64,000 nucleotides of DNA from Gautieria morchelliformis (lineage: Eukaryota; Basidiomycota; Agaricomycetes; Gomphales; Gomphaceae), in the NCBI GenBank assembly GCA_015179125.1, contig WHVA01000113.1, forward strand, positions 1 through 64,000. Direction: 5' to 3'. The notes beneath the pieces are model-generated. The model ran no database searches. It was not told the origin of the DNA and saw only the letters and a program-made list of their open reading frames with translations. A program made the position numbers and the translations under genes. Numbering within the stretch: position 1 is the stretch's first letter; each line of letters begins with the position of its first letter. This document shows positions 31,530 to 43,179 of this stretch, in pieces.

Positions 31530-34500
31530 TCAAAGGTCCCGGCTTTCCCAGATAAGACTCGTGAAAATCTGTGACCAGCTCCGAGGCATGATCAAGCTCG
31601 GAGGTGAGGATCCAGGAGGTTTCTTCGTCGGTACCCTCATAACCAGTCCACCTAGCGAGATAGAGTAGCCTGCAGCTCTTCCTCTATTATTGATTTTCGA
31701 GTCGAGGATTTCTGAGACTTCAAACTCGGGTTTGCCATTGATAACGACTGGGGGCGGAGGAGGCTGGACTCGGTTTGGAATGATATTGGGCGAGGCGAGT
31801 TCGAGCATGGATATGTGGAATACTGGATGGACTGAATGCATATGTTCTGGAAGTCGAAGGGTGAAGGAGTTAGTACCCGCTTGGGAAATGATCTCAAACC
31901 CAAAAAATTCTCGGCGAGCTTCTTTGTGGGCCAAGTTGTTCTGAAGTACTGTGCCTTTACAAAGGCGAGGGATCCTACTTGGGATTGTGATGAACATCGG
32001 CCAAGGCTTGGTAGGTCTTCTGAGCCTCGAGGATGGCTCAGCAAAGTTCTTGGTGGAGCTTGTCCAGGTCAACCACAAAGTCTCGAGCTTGTGCCGAGGC
32101 GAGGTCACGCTCAGGGTGAACTGCGAGGTTGGGGTGGTAACCCTTGTTAGCAAAGAATGGGGATATACCAGTTGTTGTGCTAGGCGCATTGTTGTAAGCA
32201 AACTCAGTGAGGGGAAGGAGTGAAGCCCAATTGGACTGCTGATAGTTGGAATAGATTCTGAGCTACTGTTCCAAAGTTTGGTTAGCACGCTCGGTTTGAC
32301 CATCACCCTTGGGATGGTATCCTGAGGTGAAATGCAACCGCATATCCAAGGCCTTCCCTAGAGAATGCCAGAAGTGGGAGATGAACTCGGAACCCCTGTC
32401 TGAGGTGACGTGCGAGGGGACTCCATGTTGGAAAAGACATGAAGGATGAAGAGGTGAGTGAGCTCTTGCGAGGTTACCTTGTCCATGGTCGGGATGAAGA
32501 TAACCTGCTTAGTGAAATGGTCAACAATCACTAGTATGGAGGTGAACTCGGATGAAGGTGGGAGCTGCTCAATGAAATCCATAGAGATGGAATTCCAAGG
32601 CTTCTCGGGAACAGGGAGTTGTTTGAGGAGACCATAGGGATTGTGACCTTGTGGCTTGCTTCGCATACAAGTGGTGCAGGTTTTGCAATACTCCTTGAAA
32701 AAGGATCTAATCCCTGGCCAAGTATAGTCTCGCCGGATCACCTCCAAGGTCTTGTTGACCCCGAAGTGTCCCGAGAGAATGTGGTCATGCTTGTATTGCA
32801 GGATGTGAAGTCAAAGATCTTGGGCTGCTGGAACATAGGTTTGGTTGTCAAGCTTGAGAACGCCCTTGGGGTCTGTGGTCCATCTCAGGTCATTAACCAA
32901 GCCAAGGTGCGACTTGGCTATGGGGTCTGAGGGAAGGTTCCCTAGGATGTCAGCTCGGATCTGCTCGGTATCAAGCAGCGAAGCGGCTCGGAGTACGATG
33001 GGAGTGAGGTTAGTAGCTCTAGGTGATGATGCCAACTGGTGTTGAGTAAACACCGGTCATAGGTTCTGTGGATTTATGGTGGTATAGTAGCTATTCCCCT
33101 CTTTAAGGTAGACATCCCATTGTCTAGTGAGAGAGTCAGGCTTTGTTCCAAGGCAGCCAGGTCAGAAACGGATGGTGAGGTTGAACTGAGAGAGGTATTC
33201 TGACCAACGAGCCTGTCGACGGGTCAAGAGCTTCATTGTTGAAAAGTGTTCGAGGTTCTTGTGATCGGTTATAATGTCGACAGGGTCGCCAGAACCCTCG
33301 AGGTAGTGTCACCAGCGTTGAAAGGCTTCAAATATCGCCAGGAGCTCCTTGTCGTGAACATTGTAGTTGAGCTCGGTAGCAGTGAACGTGCAGGAGTGGA
33401 AAGCAACGGGATGAAGTTTGCTTTCCAAGGTTCGCAATGATAAGATTGCTGCGAGGGCATAATCTGAACCATCAGTCTCTACGATTAGTGTGAGGTCAGG
33501 AATCCAGTGGGTAAGGATAGGAGCAGTGGTGAATGCCTTTTTCAACAAGTTGAAGGCTTGTCAACAATCCTCAGAAAAGTTTTGTGGGTACGTCAGGTTA
33601 AGGGAATGGTGATGTCGGAGTGGTTGTGAATGAAACGTTCAAAAGACCCATAGCGAGTCCTGAAGGCGGTTTTCCATTTGTCACCCTCAGCCACTCTTAC
33701 GAGGTGGTAAGCATGACGAAGGTCAATCTTCATATATAGGCGAGCGTTCTTTGGAGCATCAAGTAAGTCAGCAATCAATGGCAACAGATACCAATCCTTT
33801 TTCGAAATTTTGTTTAAACCTCGGAAGTCAGCACACAACCAAAGTGAGCCATCTTTTTTGTGGACAACCAATACCGGTGCACCATGGGGCGGGCGTGAAG
33901 GTCGGATGAAACCGATGTTCAAATGCTCATCAATGAACTCGCGAAGTGCCTTAAGTTTGGAAGCAGAGAGGGAGTAGATGGGACCAATAGGTGGCGAGGT
34001 CCCTTCTTTGAGGTTGATCCTGATGTCGTGGGGTCGGTGGGGAGCTAGAGTGTCAGTGTGTGCTTTGCTGAACACATCTGCAAATTCGTGATATACTTCG
34101 GGAACATGTTTCTTAATGTCCTCAGAAAGCTCGGAGGAACTTTCTCCCGATGCTGCCCCTCTGGCGAGGAGCTCAGGCGAAGCCAGATTGAGCTGAAACA
34201 CTTCGGACCCTTCCAATCTAGATGCACGCATGAAAGCGGGTGCATTGATTAGGCAAACGAGCGGTGCTTGCAACTTCGGAGGTGAGGTCGAAGGCGGGGG
34301 CGAAGATGCCGTAGGCGAGGTCGAAGTCGTAGCCAAGGCTGAGCGGGCTGACGTCGCCGTGGTCGCTGGAGCCCTAGTTAGGTCGATGGTCTTGAAAGTA
34401 ATACTGCCCAATACCCAGTCAATCGATGGATTGTAGCGGGTGAGCCAGTTGTGGCCAAGTACCATCGAGCAACTCGAGTCGAGCGAGGTTACGTAGAAGG

Positions 34501-34777
34501 TAACCCATTGTTGTTCGCCAGTCGAAAAGCAAATGCAAAGGTCTAGAGCTTGAGTAATGGTAGTGTTAGTACTACCGTCAAATAGTTTCAGAGGTATCGG
34601 GGAGACAGGATAAGCAGGCATAGAGTGTTTCTGGACAAATCTGGATTCAATAAAACAATCTGAGGACCCACAGTCAACTAATGCAACAAAAGCGACGTTG
34701 GGGAGCGAAGGCGAGGTTAAATCTACATTAAGGGAATCTTTGGACAATGAATGAGAGGCGGAACTGAGTCTGAGCAC
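31530..34777 (-). pseudogene. Element C pol with internal deletion of the RT palm
   Basis: The protease reads VALVDCGSSDCFIESRF (34680) and VLGHNWL. The RT N-terminus is intact through HGAPVLVVHKKDGSLWLC and KIDLRHAYHLVRV to FRTRYGSFE. It then jumps in frame to RFIHNHSDITIPL, a segment that normally lies about 150-170 residues later, so the palm with its YxDD motif is missing (junction about 33640). RNase H (ILTHWIPDLTLIVETDGSDY), the integrase zinc site (CKTCTTCMRSKPQ) and core (NSISMDFIEQLP), and a degraded chromodomain (EFEVSEILDSK) follow, with several frame changes and a stop near 33565. It cannot encode an active polymerase. Confidence 0.87.
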
Positions 34778-34827
34778 ACGGGTGAGGTTACCGCAATCCT
34801 CGGATCGTGTGGTTCCGAGGTTGCTAC

Positions 34828-36060
34828 CTATTTTTTCACCTCCGTAATGGAGGCCGAAGTCCCCTCGTTAGGGGTCTTCGCTGCCCGACCTTTAGAACCG
34901 CTACCGTTGGTAGACTTGTTCTTTGGGCAGTCCTTGACGATGTGGCCCTTGGTGCCGCACAGCAGACAAAGGCCTTGGTCGACCCGACGTTGGCGCTCCT
35001 CGGGAAGTAATTTGCCATCCTTCCCGAGTTTGCTCGAAATGTCGGGCTGACCTTTGTTGTTCGAAGAGTTGTTGTTGTTGGAACCCTTGACATTGTTGTT
35101 AGTCTTGTTGCAGTTCTTATTGTTATTAGAACCGCTGGAAGACTGGTTGTTGTTAGTGGCATTGCTGCTGGACTGATTAGTGGTGCGTGCAGGCTGGGAG
35201 CTACGACCATTGATCATGGTGTCATATTCCTTACGCTCCCAGTAACGGCTGTCGCATTCCAGCGCGAAGTTCCTAAGCTCGGCAAGGCTGCGGAATCGAG
35301 GGAAATGAAGTAAGTCGTCCTTGATTAGTTTGGCCAAGCCCTTGTAGGCGAAGTGTCGGAGGGCCGCATCGTTCCACTGAGTCCGAGTCGAAGCTTGGGC
35401 GAAGTCGATAAAGAATCGCGGGGCCTTGTGGTGCTCCTTCATAACGATCTTCTCGAGGTCAATCTTGGCTTGGGCAGCGTTGTCGTATGGGCCGAAGTTG
35501 AGCTCGAGCTCGGCCTTGAAGCTGTCCCAGTCTTCGAGCCAATCTGGCTCGGGTAGAACTTCGCCGAGGATTGCCGGCTCAAAATACTGTAGAGCTGAGC
35601 CGGACAGGTAAGAAATAGCATACTGCACCTTCGAGGCCCCAGTCTTGAAAGCTGTGGGGCGATCTCTGAAATTGAGTACGCATTGAAGGAGGAAGGTGTG
35701 AAGCTTGGCCTGGTCAGTACCGTCATAACTATCCGGTTCCTTGACCTTGGCTCGTGCTTCGGACTCGCGAGGTTTCGCAAGTTTGATGAACACTCGACGC
35801 ATGAGCTCGTTGTCCTCGAGGTCACCGAGGTCCTCGGGTGGCAGGTTGGGGAGGTCCTGATCGTTGTCAGAACTTCCAGAGCCATCACCTGGGTCACATG
35901 AAGGATCACTGGGGTTAGCCCTACCTTTGCCTTTGTTACTAGGCTCGGCGGGGGCTGCGAGGGGTATCCCCGGGGACGGTGGTGAGTCGTCGGGGGCTTC
36001 CGAGAAACGACGTTGTTCTGAGATACCCCGAAGGGTGCAAGAACGAGTTATCATGGACAT
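34828..36060 (-). CDS. Element C gag (410 residues, intact)
   Basis: This is a capsid/nucleocapsid protein. ATG 36060 (MSMITRSCTLRG) lies 44 bases after the 5' LTR; the open frame upstream is LTR sequence. An acidic, proline-rich N-terminus (residues 20-85) precedes the gag domain (LHTFLLQCVLNFRDRP, YLSGSALQYFEP, WDSFKAELELNFGP, residues about 110-245). An unusual N/S-rich low-complexity linker comes next (NNNQSSSGSNNN and similar, about 290-340), then one CCHC knuckle CLLCGTKGHIVKDC. It ends KK-stop just before pol. It is the only long intact gypsy gag in the window, so it might still be expressed although its own pol is dead. Confidence 0.85.
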   Translation of the reverse strand: MSMITRSCTLRGISEQRRFSEAPDDSPPSPGIPLAAPAEPSNKGKGRANPSDPSCDPGDGSGSSDNDQDLPNLPPEDLGDLEDNELMRRVFIKLAKPRESEARAKVKEPDSYDGTDQAKLHTFLLQCVLNFRDRPTAFKTGASKVQYAISYLSGSALQYFEPAILGEVLPEPDWLEDWDSFKAELELNFGPYDNAAQAKIDLEKIVMKEHHKAPRFFIDFAQASTRTQWNDAALRHFAYKGLAKLIKDDLLHFPRFRSLAELRNFALECDSRYWERKEYDTMINGRSSQPARTTNQSSSNATNNNQSSSGSNNNKNCNKTNNNVKGSNNNNSSNNKGQPDISSKLGKDGKLLPEERQRRVDQGLCLLCGTKGHIVKDCPKNKSTNGSGSKGRAAKTPNEGTSASITEVKK

Positions 36061-36104
36061 AGTGAAGAAGAGGGATACGTAGGGTGTAAGCAGTCTGAAA
36101 ATAC

Positions 36105-36690
36105 TGTTACGGTAGTATCCGTCGTAGGGTTGACCGAGGTCGGGAACAAGACCCGAGGCAAGGTCCGAGGTTAGGGGGCAAGGTTTGGATGGGGAAGTCG
36201 GAGAGGGACTTGGCTTCAGCTTATGTGCTGCGCCAACCCTATGCACAAGTCCCAATTTCGGAGGCGAACGAATAAGAGGCGAGGTTTGGCTTAAGAGGCG
36301 AGGCTTAGAAACTAGCTAGGGATCGAAGGGATACGATAGTTGATTTTCAGACTGAGGAGTAGGAATGCATACAAGGGAGTTATATACGGACGAGGTGCGA
36401 GTCAGGGGCACATATTAGTGGAGGTCAGGGCGAGGTCAGGAGACCGAGGTCAGGAGACCGAGGTCAGGAGACCGAGGTCAGGGCGAGGTAATATACGAAT
36501 GATGCGTGATGGAGCGGAATCAGTAACTAAGGGGATACAGGCATGGGATCAAGGTCGGATATGAACTCGAGCTTGGGCTCGGGCTCGGGCGCGGATGAGG
36601 ATCAGGTGTACTTGGGCACGAATATCACAAGGCTCAGGCTCGGAAGAAGGCTTTACCGGTAAGCAACCGGCCAAAGGCCGGGGCCTTACA
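36105..36690 (-). repeat. 5' LTR of element C (586 bp)
   Basis: Bounded by TGTTAC (36105) and TTACA (36690) on the plus strand. A 14-bp unit (GAGGTCAGGAGACC) is repeated at about 36432-36483, which explains most of the extra length over the other LTR. Confidence 0.85.
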
Positions 36691-39600
36691 GTCACTGAGC
36701 TCTCACCCTGGTGTGCTGACTCTGGCTGTAATGCACACGTATCTCCCATATGGTCCTATTCCTCAAACTTTGTCCCCATCGACCGAAGGGTATGTGGTGT
36801 TGGTGGTCAATATATAGCTGCGATCGGTAGCGGCACCATTCGTGTGTGCTGTGGAAAGGGGAGAATATTGATGCTCCACAATGCCCTTTACGTCCCTGAG
36901 GCTATGCTGCGCTTGATATCGATTGTGCGCCTAGACGACGATGGCCTGTTTGCTGCTTTCGGTGATGGCCACATTGCTATCAAAACCCGAAAGGGCAAAA
37001 TTATGGCAGAAGGTGCTAAAATTGGTACAGACCTCTATTACACATCTGGTGATCCCAAGGCTATTGCTGAATCGGCCAATATTGCATGTGCTGCTCCCGA
37101 CCTTGAGACCTGGCACAGACGACTCGGTCATTTGAACGACCCTTTGATTATCAAAATGGCTAAGTCCGGTATGGAGGAAGGTATGCCCGTTGATCTGTCC
37201 ACCCTCCCCCCAATTTTTGAACACTGTGTCGTTGGCAAACTGACGAAATCGCCTGTTCCGAAACTCAGGAAGGGGGTGCGAGCAAAGAGGTGGCTTGAGA
37301 AGATCTTCTCGGACATTACCAGGCCTGAGGACATTGGCAGCGCAACTGGGGACAGATATGTTCTAAACTTTATTGATTACTACACAAGCATGTCCTGGCT
37401 ATTCCTGATTAAGAAGAAATTGGATGCTACGGCTGTCTTCAAGGATTGGCTTGCGCTGGTTGAGAGGGAGAGAAATGAGAAGGTACATACCTTTCACACC
37501 AATAATGGGGGTGAATACATCTCCGATGAATTCGAGATGTACCTGAAGCGTGAAGGCACCTGTCACCAGACAACTGCCCCTTACACCATGGCAGAGAATG
37601 GCCATGTGGAGAGATGTCACCTGCGCCGTAATGAACCGCACCTGTGCTATAAGATCTGACACAAAGTTACCTCCGAGCCTATGGGCTGAATCTGTGAGAG
37701 CTGCTGCGTACCTGAAGAACAAGACACATACCAGGACCCTTAAAGGACTGACGCTGTATGAAATGTGGTTCGGTGTATGACCTGATATCTCACATCTGCG
37801 GGGGCTTGGGTGCCGGGCATGGGTACACATTGCCGGTGAAAACCCAAAGATATATAATCGGTCTGTTGAATGCGTTCTGGTTGGCTACTCAGAGACTTCG
37901 AAAGCTTACCGTTGTCTGGAGCAACATTCTGGCAAGATCCATGTCACACATAATGTGGTCTTCGCGGAAAGCCAGGACTCCCGACCCAGAAAGCTGCACC
38001 CTGGTGTCATCGCGAATGCGGACACGATTCCAGAGCCTGACCCTGAACATGATGAGGATCTGACCCCCATGCCCTACCCTGATCCTATAGTCAGTGATTC
38101 TGCCCACAGTACTGACAACACCGACATACCAACCAATGCTCCCACGGAGGTACTACTGCGGTGTTCCACCCATGTACCGAAGGTGTCTGCCGCGGGCGCC
38201 GCGATGCGAGGTCTGTCCTATGAGTCAGTAATGGACAGAACGCTCAGGGAGATGCGAGAAATCAGAGCGTAAACTGGAGGGGGTGCTCCGTTAGATAGCA
38301 AGGAAGTGGGTGTCTTTGTGGCTGAGTCCAAAGATGAATGGTGTTGTGTCGGTGAAGTGGATGACCCCAAGACATATCGAGAAATCCTACAGAGATCGGA
38401 TTCCCCACAGTGGGAGTCGAGTATGAACAAGGAGATGCACTCACTGTCAAAACACGGTGTATGGGATCTTGTCCCACGGACTGAAGCCCCTGATGGTCGT
38501 TGTGTCATCCCATCCAAATGGGTGTTCCTGAGGAGGAAGAAAGATGTCGTCGGCACTCCTAAGAGGCTTAAGTCCCGTGTGGTGGCGAAAGGTTTTGTCC
38601 AAAGGGCCGGTATCGACTACACGGACACCTTCGCTCCTGTTACGAGGATGGAGTCCGTACATGCAATACTACACATTGGTGCTGTGATGGATTGGGAGAT
38701 CCACCAGAGGGACATCAAAGCCACCTTTTTGCACGGAGAGCTAGACGATGCGGTGTATATGGAGCAACCGGAAGGACGTGTTGTGAAAGGAAAGGAGACT
38801 CACGTTTGTTGGCTGAAGAAGACACTCTACGGTCTGGTACAGTCACCGCGGTTGTGGAATGCTAGGCTTAACAAGGCCCTGGTGGAAGAGATGGGTTTTA
38901 CCAGAGTCGCTGCTGACCACTGTGTATACACACGCACCACCACAGATGGGAGCTCCATTCTCGCATTCCATGTCAATGACATCTGTGCGGTGGCGAGTAC
39001 CACGGCGGAGATGGTGAGGGTTAAAGCCAATGTCAGTGTGATCTTTGATCTTGTGGACCTTGGCGAGGTTCATCACCTCCTCGGTATGGCTATAGAAAGG
39101 GACAGGGCTGCGAGGACGATCTCCCTGTCTCAGCGTGCCTACATCGAGACGATCACGAAGCGGTTGAACTTACAGAATGCATATGCCAAGTATACCCCCC
39201 TCGACCACACCGTCGTGCTGTCCAAAGACCTATGCCCAAAAAGTGAGGATGAGGTGAGGGGCATGCAGAAAACTCCCTACCTCACCACTATTGGATCCAT
39301 GATGTACGCACCAATGGGCACGCAGCCAGACATCTCATTCACGGTTTCCCACCTGAGTCAATTCAGTGCCAACCCTGGTCCCGTACATTGGACGCAAGCC
39401 CAGAGAGTCATCACTTACCTATACACGATGCGTGATGTGGAGCTTGTCCTAGGTGGGAAAAATGTTCTCCTATCTGGGTGGGTGGACTCGGACTGGGCTT
39501 CGGATCGGGATGACCGTAGATCTACTGCTGGCTACCTATACTCCTTAGGTGGTGGTCTGATCTCGTGGAGCTCGAAGAAACAACCCACCATAGCGACATC

Positions 39601-39955
39601 CAGTGTTGAAGCTGAATACATGTCGTGCTCATATGGCACCAAAGAAGCACTATGGCTAAGATCGTTACTGAAACTCGTCGGTTTTGAACAGAAAGGCGCC
39701 ACTAACATTTTATGTGACAACATGGGTGCGATTATCCTCACCAAGGATCCCACTTTCCATGCCAGGACGAAGCACATTGATGTCGCTCACCATTTCATCC
39801 CTGAACGTGTCGCGCACGCTGAGGTCAGCTTTACGCATGTTCCAACAAGAGAAAATTCCGCGGACATACTTACCAAAGCTCTGAGCTGTCCGATCTTCAG
39901 CTACCTGTTCAACAAGTTAGGCATCCGAAGATCGAATGGCGAGGTCATCGCTTGA
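36691..39955 (+). pseudogene. Copia D polyprotein
   Basis: Protease: CADSGCNAHVSP (D-S-G). GAG-pre-integrase: LETWHRRLGHLN with HCVVGK. Integrase core: FSDITRPEDIG (first Asp), FHTNNGGEYIS (second Asp replaced by Asn) and ENGHVERCH (Glu). The frame shifts at about 37620, and a C-terminal integrase block reads up to 38270. RT-RNase H is a 549-codon open frame (38306-39955): WVFLRRKK, RLKSRVVAKGFVQRAG, DIKATFLHGELDD, LKKTLYGLVQSPRLW. The catalytic YVDD reads HVND. RNase H follows with WVDSDWASDRDDRRS, SSVEAEYMS, CDNMGAI and HIDVAHHF. Both integrase and RT have lost a catalytic Asp. Confidence 0.85.
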
Positions 39956-39963
39956 GGGGTGTG

Positions 39964-40240
39964 TGTTGGAGTTCAAGCGTGACCTATATGCGTACCAAAC
40001 TCCGCTGGCACGGTACTTGAGACGCATGTCGGAGTTCACATCCTTTTCCTCAGTCTATCACAATCATCTGTGAGACTGAGGTAATGTGATCTCACCTAGT
40101 TGCCCTTTTTCATATGTATTGATACACCTGTACCTAGATCTAACCAGTCAGTACAGGTATATATAGTCTATCACAATCATCTGTGAGACTGAGATCTAAC
40201 CAGTCGGTACAGATTCCAATAGGTCACAACCTCCATAACA
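39964..40240 (+). repeat. 3' LTR of copia D (right end uncertain)
   Basis: It starts TGTTGGAG after the purine tract; CTCCATAACA at 40231-40240 is the best candidate end. A 29-bp segment occurs twice (about 40051 and 40166), with ATCTAACCAGTC following in both places. No second LTR is in the window to confirm the boundary. Confidence 0.55.
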
Positions 40241-41509
40241 CTGATGATGGTTCTTGTCAGTGTGTAAATGGTGCACTGTATGTGCTTGATGTGGTCGGCC
40301 CTCAGCATGACCGCTGAGTCAGGATGCCAGGCACACTGACTGCCCTCCTCGAGTAACAACTTGGCTGGGGGGTGGCCGTGCGCGCGACCATGCATCCTCA
40401 GACGGATCATTTGGGAGGCGGGCTCACAGGGGCAGGGGGATGGGCTGGTGAGAGACTGAGGACTCACGCTGGCCGCTGGTGAGTGGGAGTCCACTTGAGG
40501 GGACTGATGGTGCCGTCGGTCCCTCCGGGCATTCTACAATCGCCCGTACGATGGTTAGTAATCACAACCCAGTAACATGGCTGTCAGGGACCACTCGCCT
40601 CTCCCGGGTTGTGGTCCGCAATGGCCTCATCCGCGATCATCATCGCCGTCCCCTCCCGCTCGCGGCCAGCCAGCAAATGCAGGTGCCGCTGCGCACGTGA
40701 AATGTGCGTGCAGTGGCCGTTGGAGGTATGGTGGTGACAAAGCCAATGTCCTTGTCCTTGATCATCACCCCGGTACGAGACCACTGCACGCCCTTTCATA
40801 CCTCCTCCTGCCAGACTGCCGGACACAGAGAACAGGTTATCTGGGGGCACACAGGTTGTGTCCCACAGGACCAAGGCAACCTCTGGGGCTACATGCCGAG
40901 TTAGGATCATGGGTTAGAACACACTCAGCTGGATGGGTGACCCATGCACAGTCAGCTTTGTGTGTCCCTGGCACATTATCGGGCAGGCCCCTCACCCACT
41001 CCACGTGGAAGCATGCCGAAGGGCCTTTGGGGCATTGACACACAATGGCCCATTCATCACCAATGTGGCTGCACTGGAGATGATACCAGCAGGCCTGGTA
41101 TCGATGTCAGGACAGTAGCCATGCACCCTGCGGTTTCGCACGCACCATTGACCTTGCATGCTTGATGTCCCAACCTTGCACCACAAAGAGACTTGGAGAT
41201 ACCGGGTAGAAGCCGGTCCCCACACTCGCAATCGCGCTAACAAATGCGGCCCACCTGTGCACCTCGTCGTGGTTAGGGGTTGCCGCACCGACACACCTGT
41301 ACACTGCCATGGAGGCCTCATCCTGGACATGAGGACGCATGCAGTCTGAGACACAAGGTCCCACGCGGTTTCCAGCCTGGGCCCTGGGTTGCTGTGTGCC
41401 GCCTGCACACGCCGTGCGCGGGCGAGTGTGGGGGGACAACTCCCCCCCACCAGGCAGCTGAGGGTAGAGCAAGAGGGCACTTGGCTCCTGCACAGGTGGG
41501 TCAACACCC
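40241..41509. other. No gene seen
   Basis: Several overlapping open frames of 100-180 codons on both strands have no domain and look like chance in GC-rich sequence. Confidence 0.45.
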
Positions 41510-42526
41510 TGTCAAGATTGGTTTTCAAGCGTTAATATCGTGTATTAGTGAACCCAGCGAATGCCCGAATAACTTGTGCGAATAAGTATGCCGTTCGGCG
41601 AATAAGTGAACCGATGAATGTTCACGAAACAAGAGGGCTTGCCCTATCTACAGTCGTAGCGAAATAGCTCGCAGCACTTGACGGCGTAACGTGCAAGATA
41701 TTGCGGAAGGGCTGTCTAAGTTTCGACAGTCCCTTCGCTGGCGAAGGTGCTCCTTAGGAGCCCTTCGCCAACAGCTTAGAGAGTAGTTCGAAGGCTAAGG
41801 TAACGAAGATGAAGTATGAGAACTCACCAGTGATGCCTAAGTCCTTGGCTGGTTGAAGATAGAAATCCTCAAGGGGAGGCTCAAGAAGATGATCACAGCG
41901 AGGTCAAGTTTCCACAAGATGGACGACGTATGATAATCGAACTGGGGAATATACATGCAAATGTAAACTACTTATATCAAATGCTCGTAAGGTATTAGCG
42001 AATAGGAAAGAGGCCGTCGTGAGTTAGGGCCGGATCGGGGTGCGCAGTCATGATACTGATTAGATGGAATAAACATACAATAGCGTGGGGGAAGAATGCG
42101 AACATGAAACGACGGAGAGTAAAGGGGGCGAAGGCACTTATGGACAAAACCATGTCTTGGGACCCGCATACATGCTACCCTGCACGGACTCTTCATTTAC
42201 TGGGTTGATCCCGCACGACCTATGGAAGGAACACCCTGCGAAGGCACTTTGGCCATACGAACACCCAATGGGGTTGGATTAAGAAGATGATGGGGCTAAT
42301 GATGAACCATCATGCCGGGTGAATGGTATCGATCATATTTGATGGCGTGCCTGCTGGCGAAATGCGCGAGCAGCGAATAGCGGTTCGGAGGCTGGGGCGA
42401 ACAGCGAGTAGAGTGGACGTAGAGGAGGAGTGGTCGGTAGGTGCGCCGAACTCTGACGAAGATGCTAGGGAGTGACGAGGGGGAACATGGAGGTAGCGCG
42501 GTAGGAGAAATAAACCGGTCATGACA
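41510..42526 (-). repeat. Solo LTR E3 (family E, 1017 bp)
   Basis: Ends TGTCAAG...CATGACA with perfect CACCC target duplications at 41505-41509 and 42527-42531. Its U3 matches E1 (CCGGTTTATTTCTCCTAC side). TATA is on the minus strand. Confidence 0.9.
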
Positions 42527-43179
42527 CACCCCTGGAGGCCTCGCCGCCCACCACAAATGCCCCACGGCTCGACGGTGGTCATTGGTTCCGCATGTGGCCA
42601 TAGGTGCAAGTGACACAGGTGGGGGAGGGTAGTACATGAGGGGACTGGCATCCTGGAGACCAGGGGGACAGGGGTACGTAAAAACCCCTAGGTCTGATGT
42701 TTGTGGCAGTGGATCCGGAGCGCTCCTCGCTGGGCCAGTCCTTTTACCCACCATCGGTATCGTTCAAGAAGGAGACCTCAGGTATCCACTGGCACCCATG
42801 GCGCGAGAGCGGCGATAGGCACTTGTGGCGACACGCACATCCGCACGCATCTATGACGGACTCAGTAAGTCGTCAGTACACATCCACTCTAGTATTTTCT
42901 TACCGGACAGGAAGGTTGTCCATCATTCTAGTCAATCATTTTGGGAAATATATACAGATGTGGTGGTTGCTGGGGACCGATCCCAGCTGATCCCTGGTAC
43001 AAATCGCCAATCCTCCAACATCTCATGCATCATGAGCGGTTTCCTTGCGCCTCGTTTCACATTAGCCGTTAGGCAGGAGAGTTAGCTGCCGTTGACTTTG
43101 CTGATGGCACATTGCTCATTGCAGCCGCCGCTGCTACCGCCAAACACACAACACATTACATATTTTCTTGGAACATGAG
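42527..43179. other. No gene seen
   Basis: Right flank of E3. Nothing supported. Confidence 0.45.

Larger units (their letters stand above)
29713..36690 (-). mobile_element. Ty3/gypsy element C, full length but defective (7.0 kb), with antisense gene
   Basis: The order read leftward is 5' LTR (36690-36105), gag (36060-34828), pol (34777-31530), a plus-strand gene (30370-31133), PPT (30237-30227) and 3' LTR (30223-29713). Pol has lost the RT palm. LTRs have diverged clearly, so it is older than B2. Flanks TCACA and GTCAC are not a clean target duplication. Element C abuts copia D at 36691 in mid-protease, but no D sequence is visible on the left side. Pol is closest to element A. Confidence 0.88.
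36691..40240 (+). mobile_element. Ty1/copia element D, 5'-truncated
   Basis: A copia-order polyprotein (protease, integrase, RT, RNase H) is followed by a short purine tract (39954-39963) and a 3' LTR starting TGTTGGAG at 39964. Gag and 5' LTR are missing: the text starts in mid-protease where the LTR of element C ends. Integrase has a frameshift and the RT active site is mutated, so it is inactive. Confidence 0.82.

Noticed and set aside
34230-34436. Plus-strand frames inside element C pol
   Set aside because: Shadows of the protease region.
29708-36695. TCACA/GTCAC as a target duplication of element C
   Set aside because: Out of register by one base; matching requires assuming an extra A, so not claimed.
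40992-41528. 178-codon open frame on the minus strand
   Set aside because: No domain, unusual composition, and equally long conflicting frames on the other strand; likely chance in GC-rich DNA.
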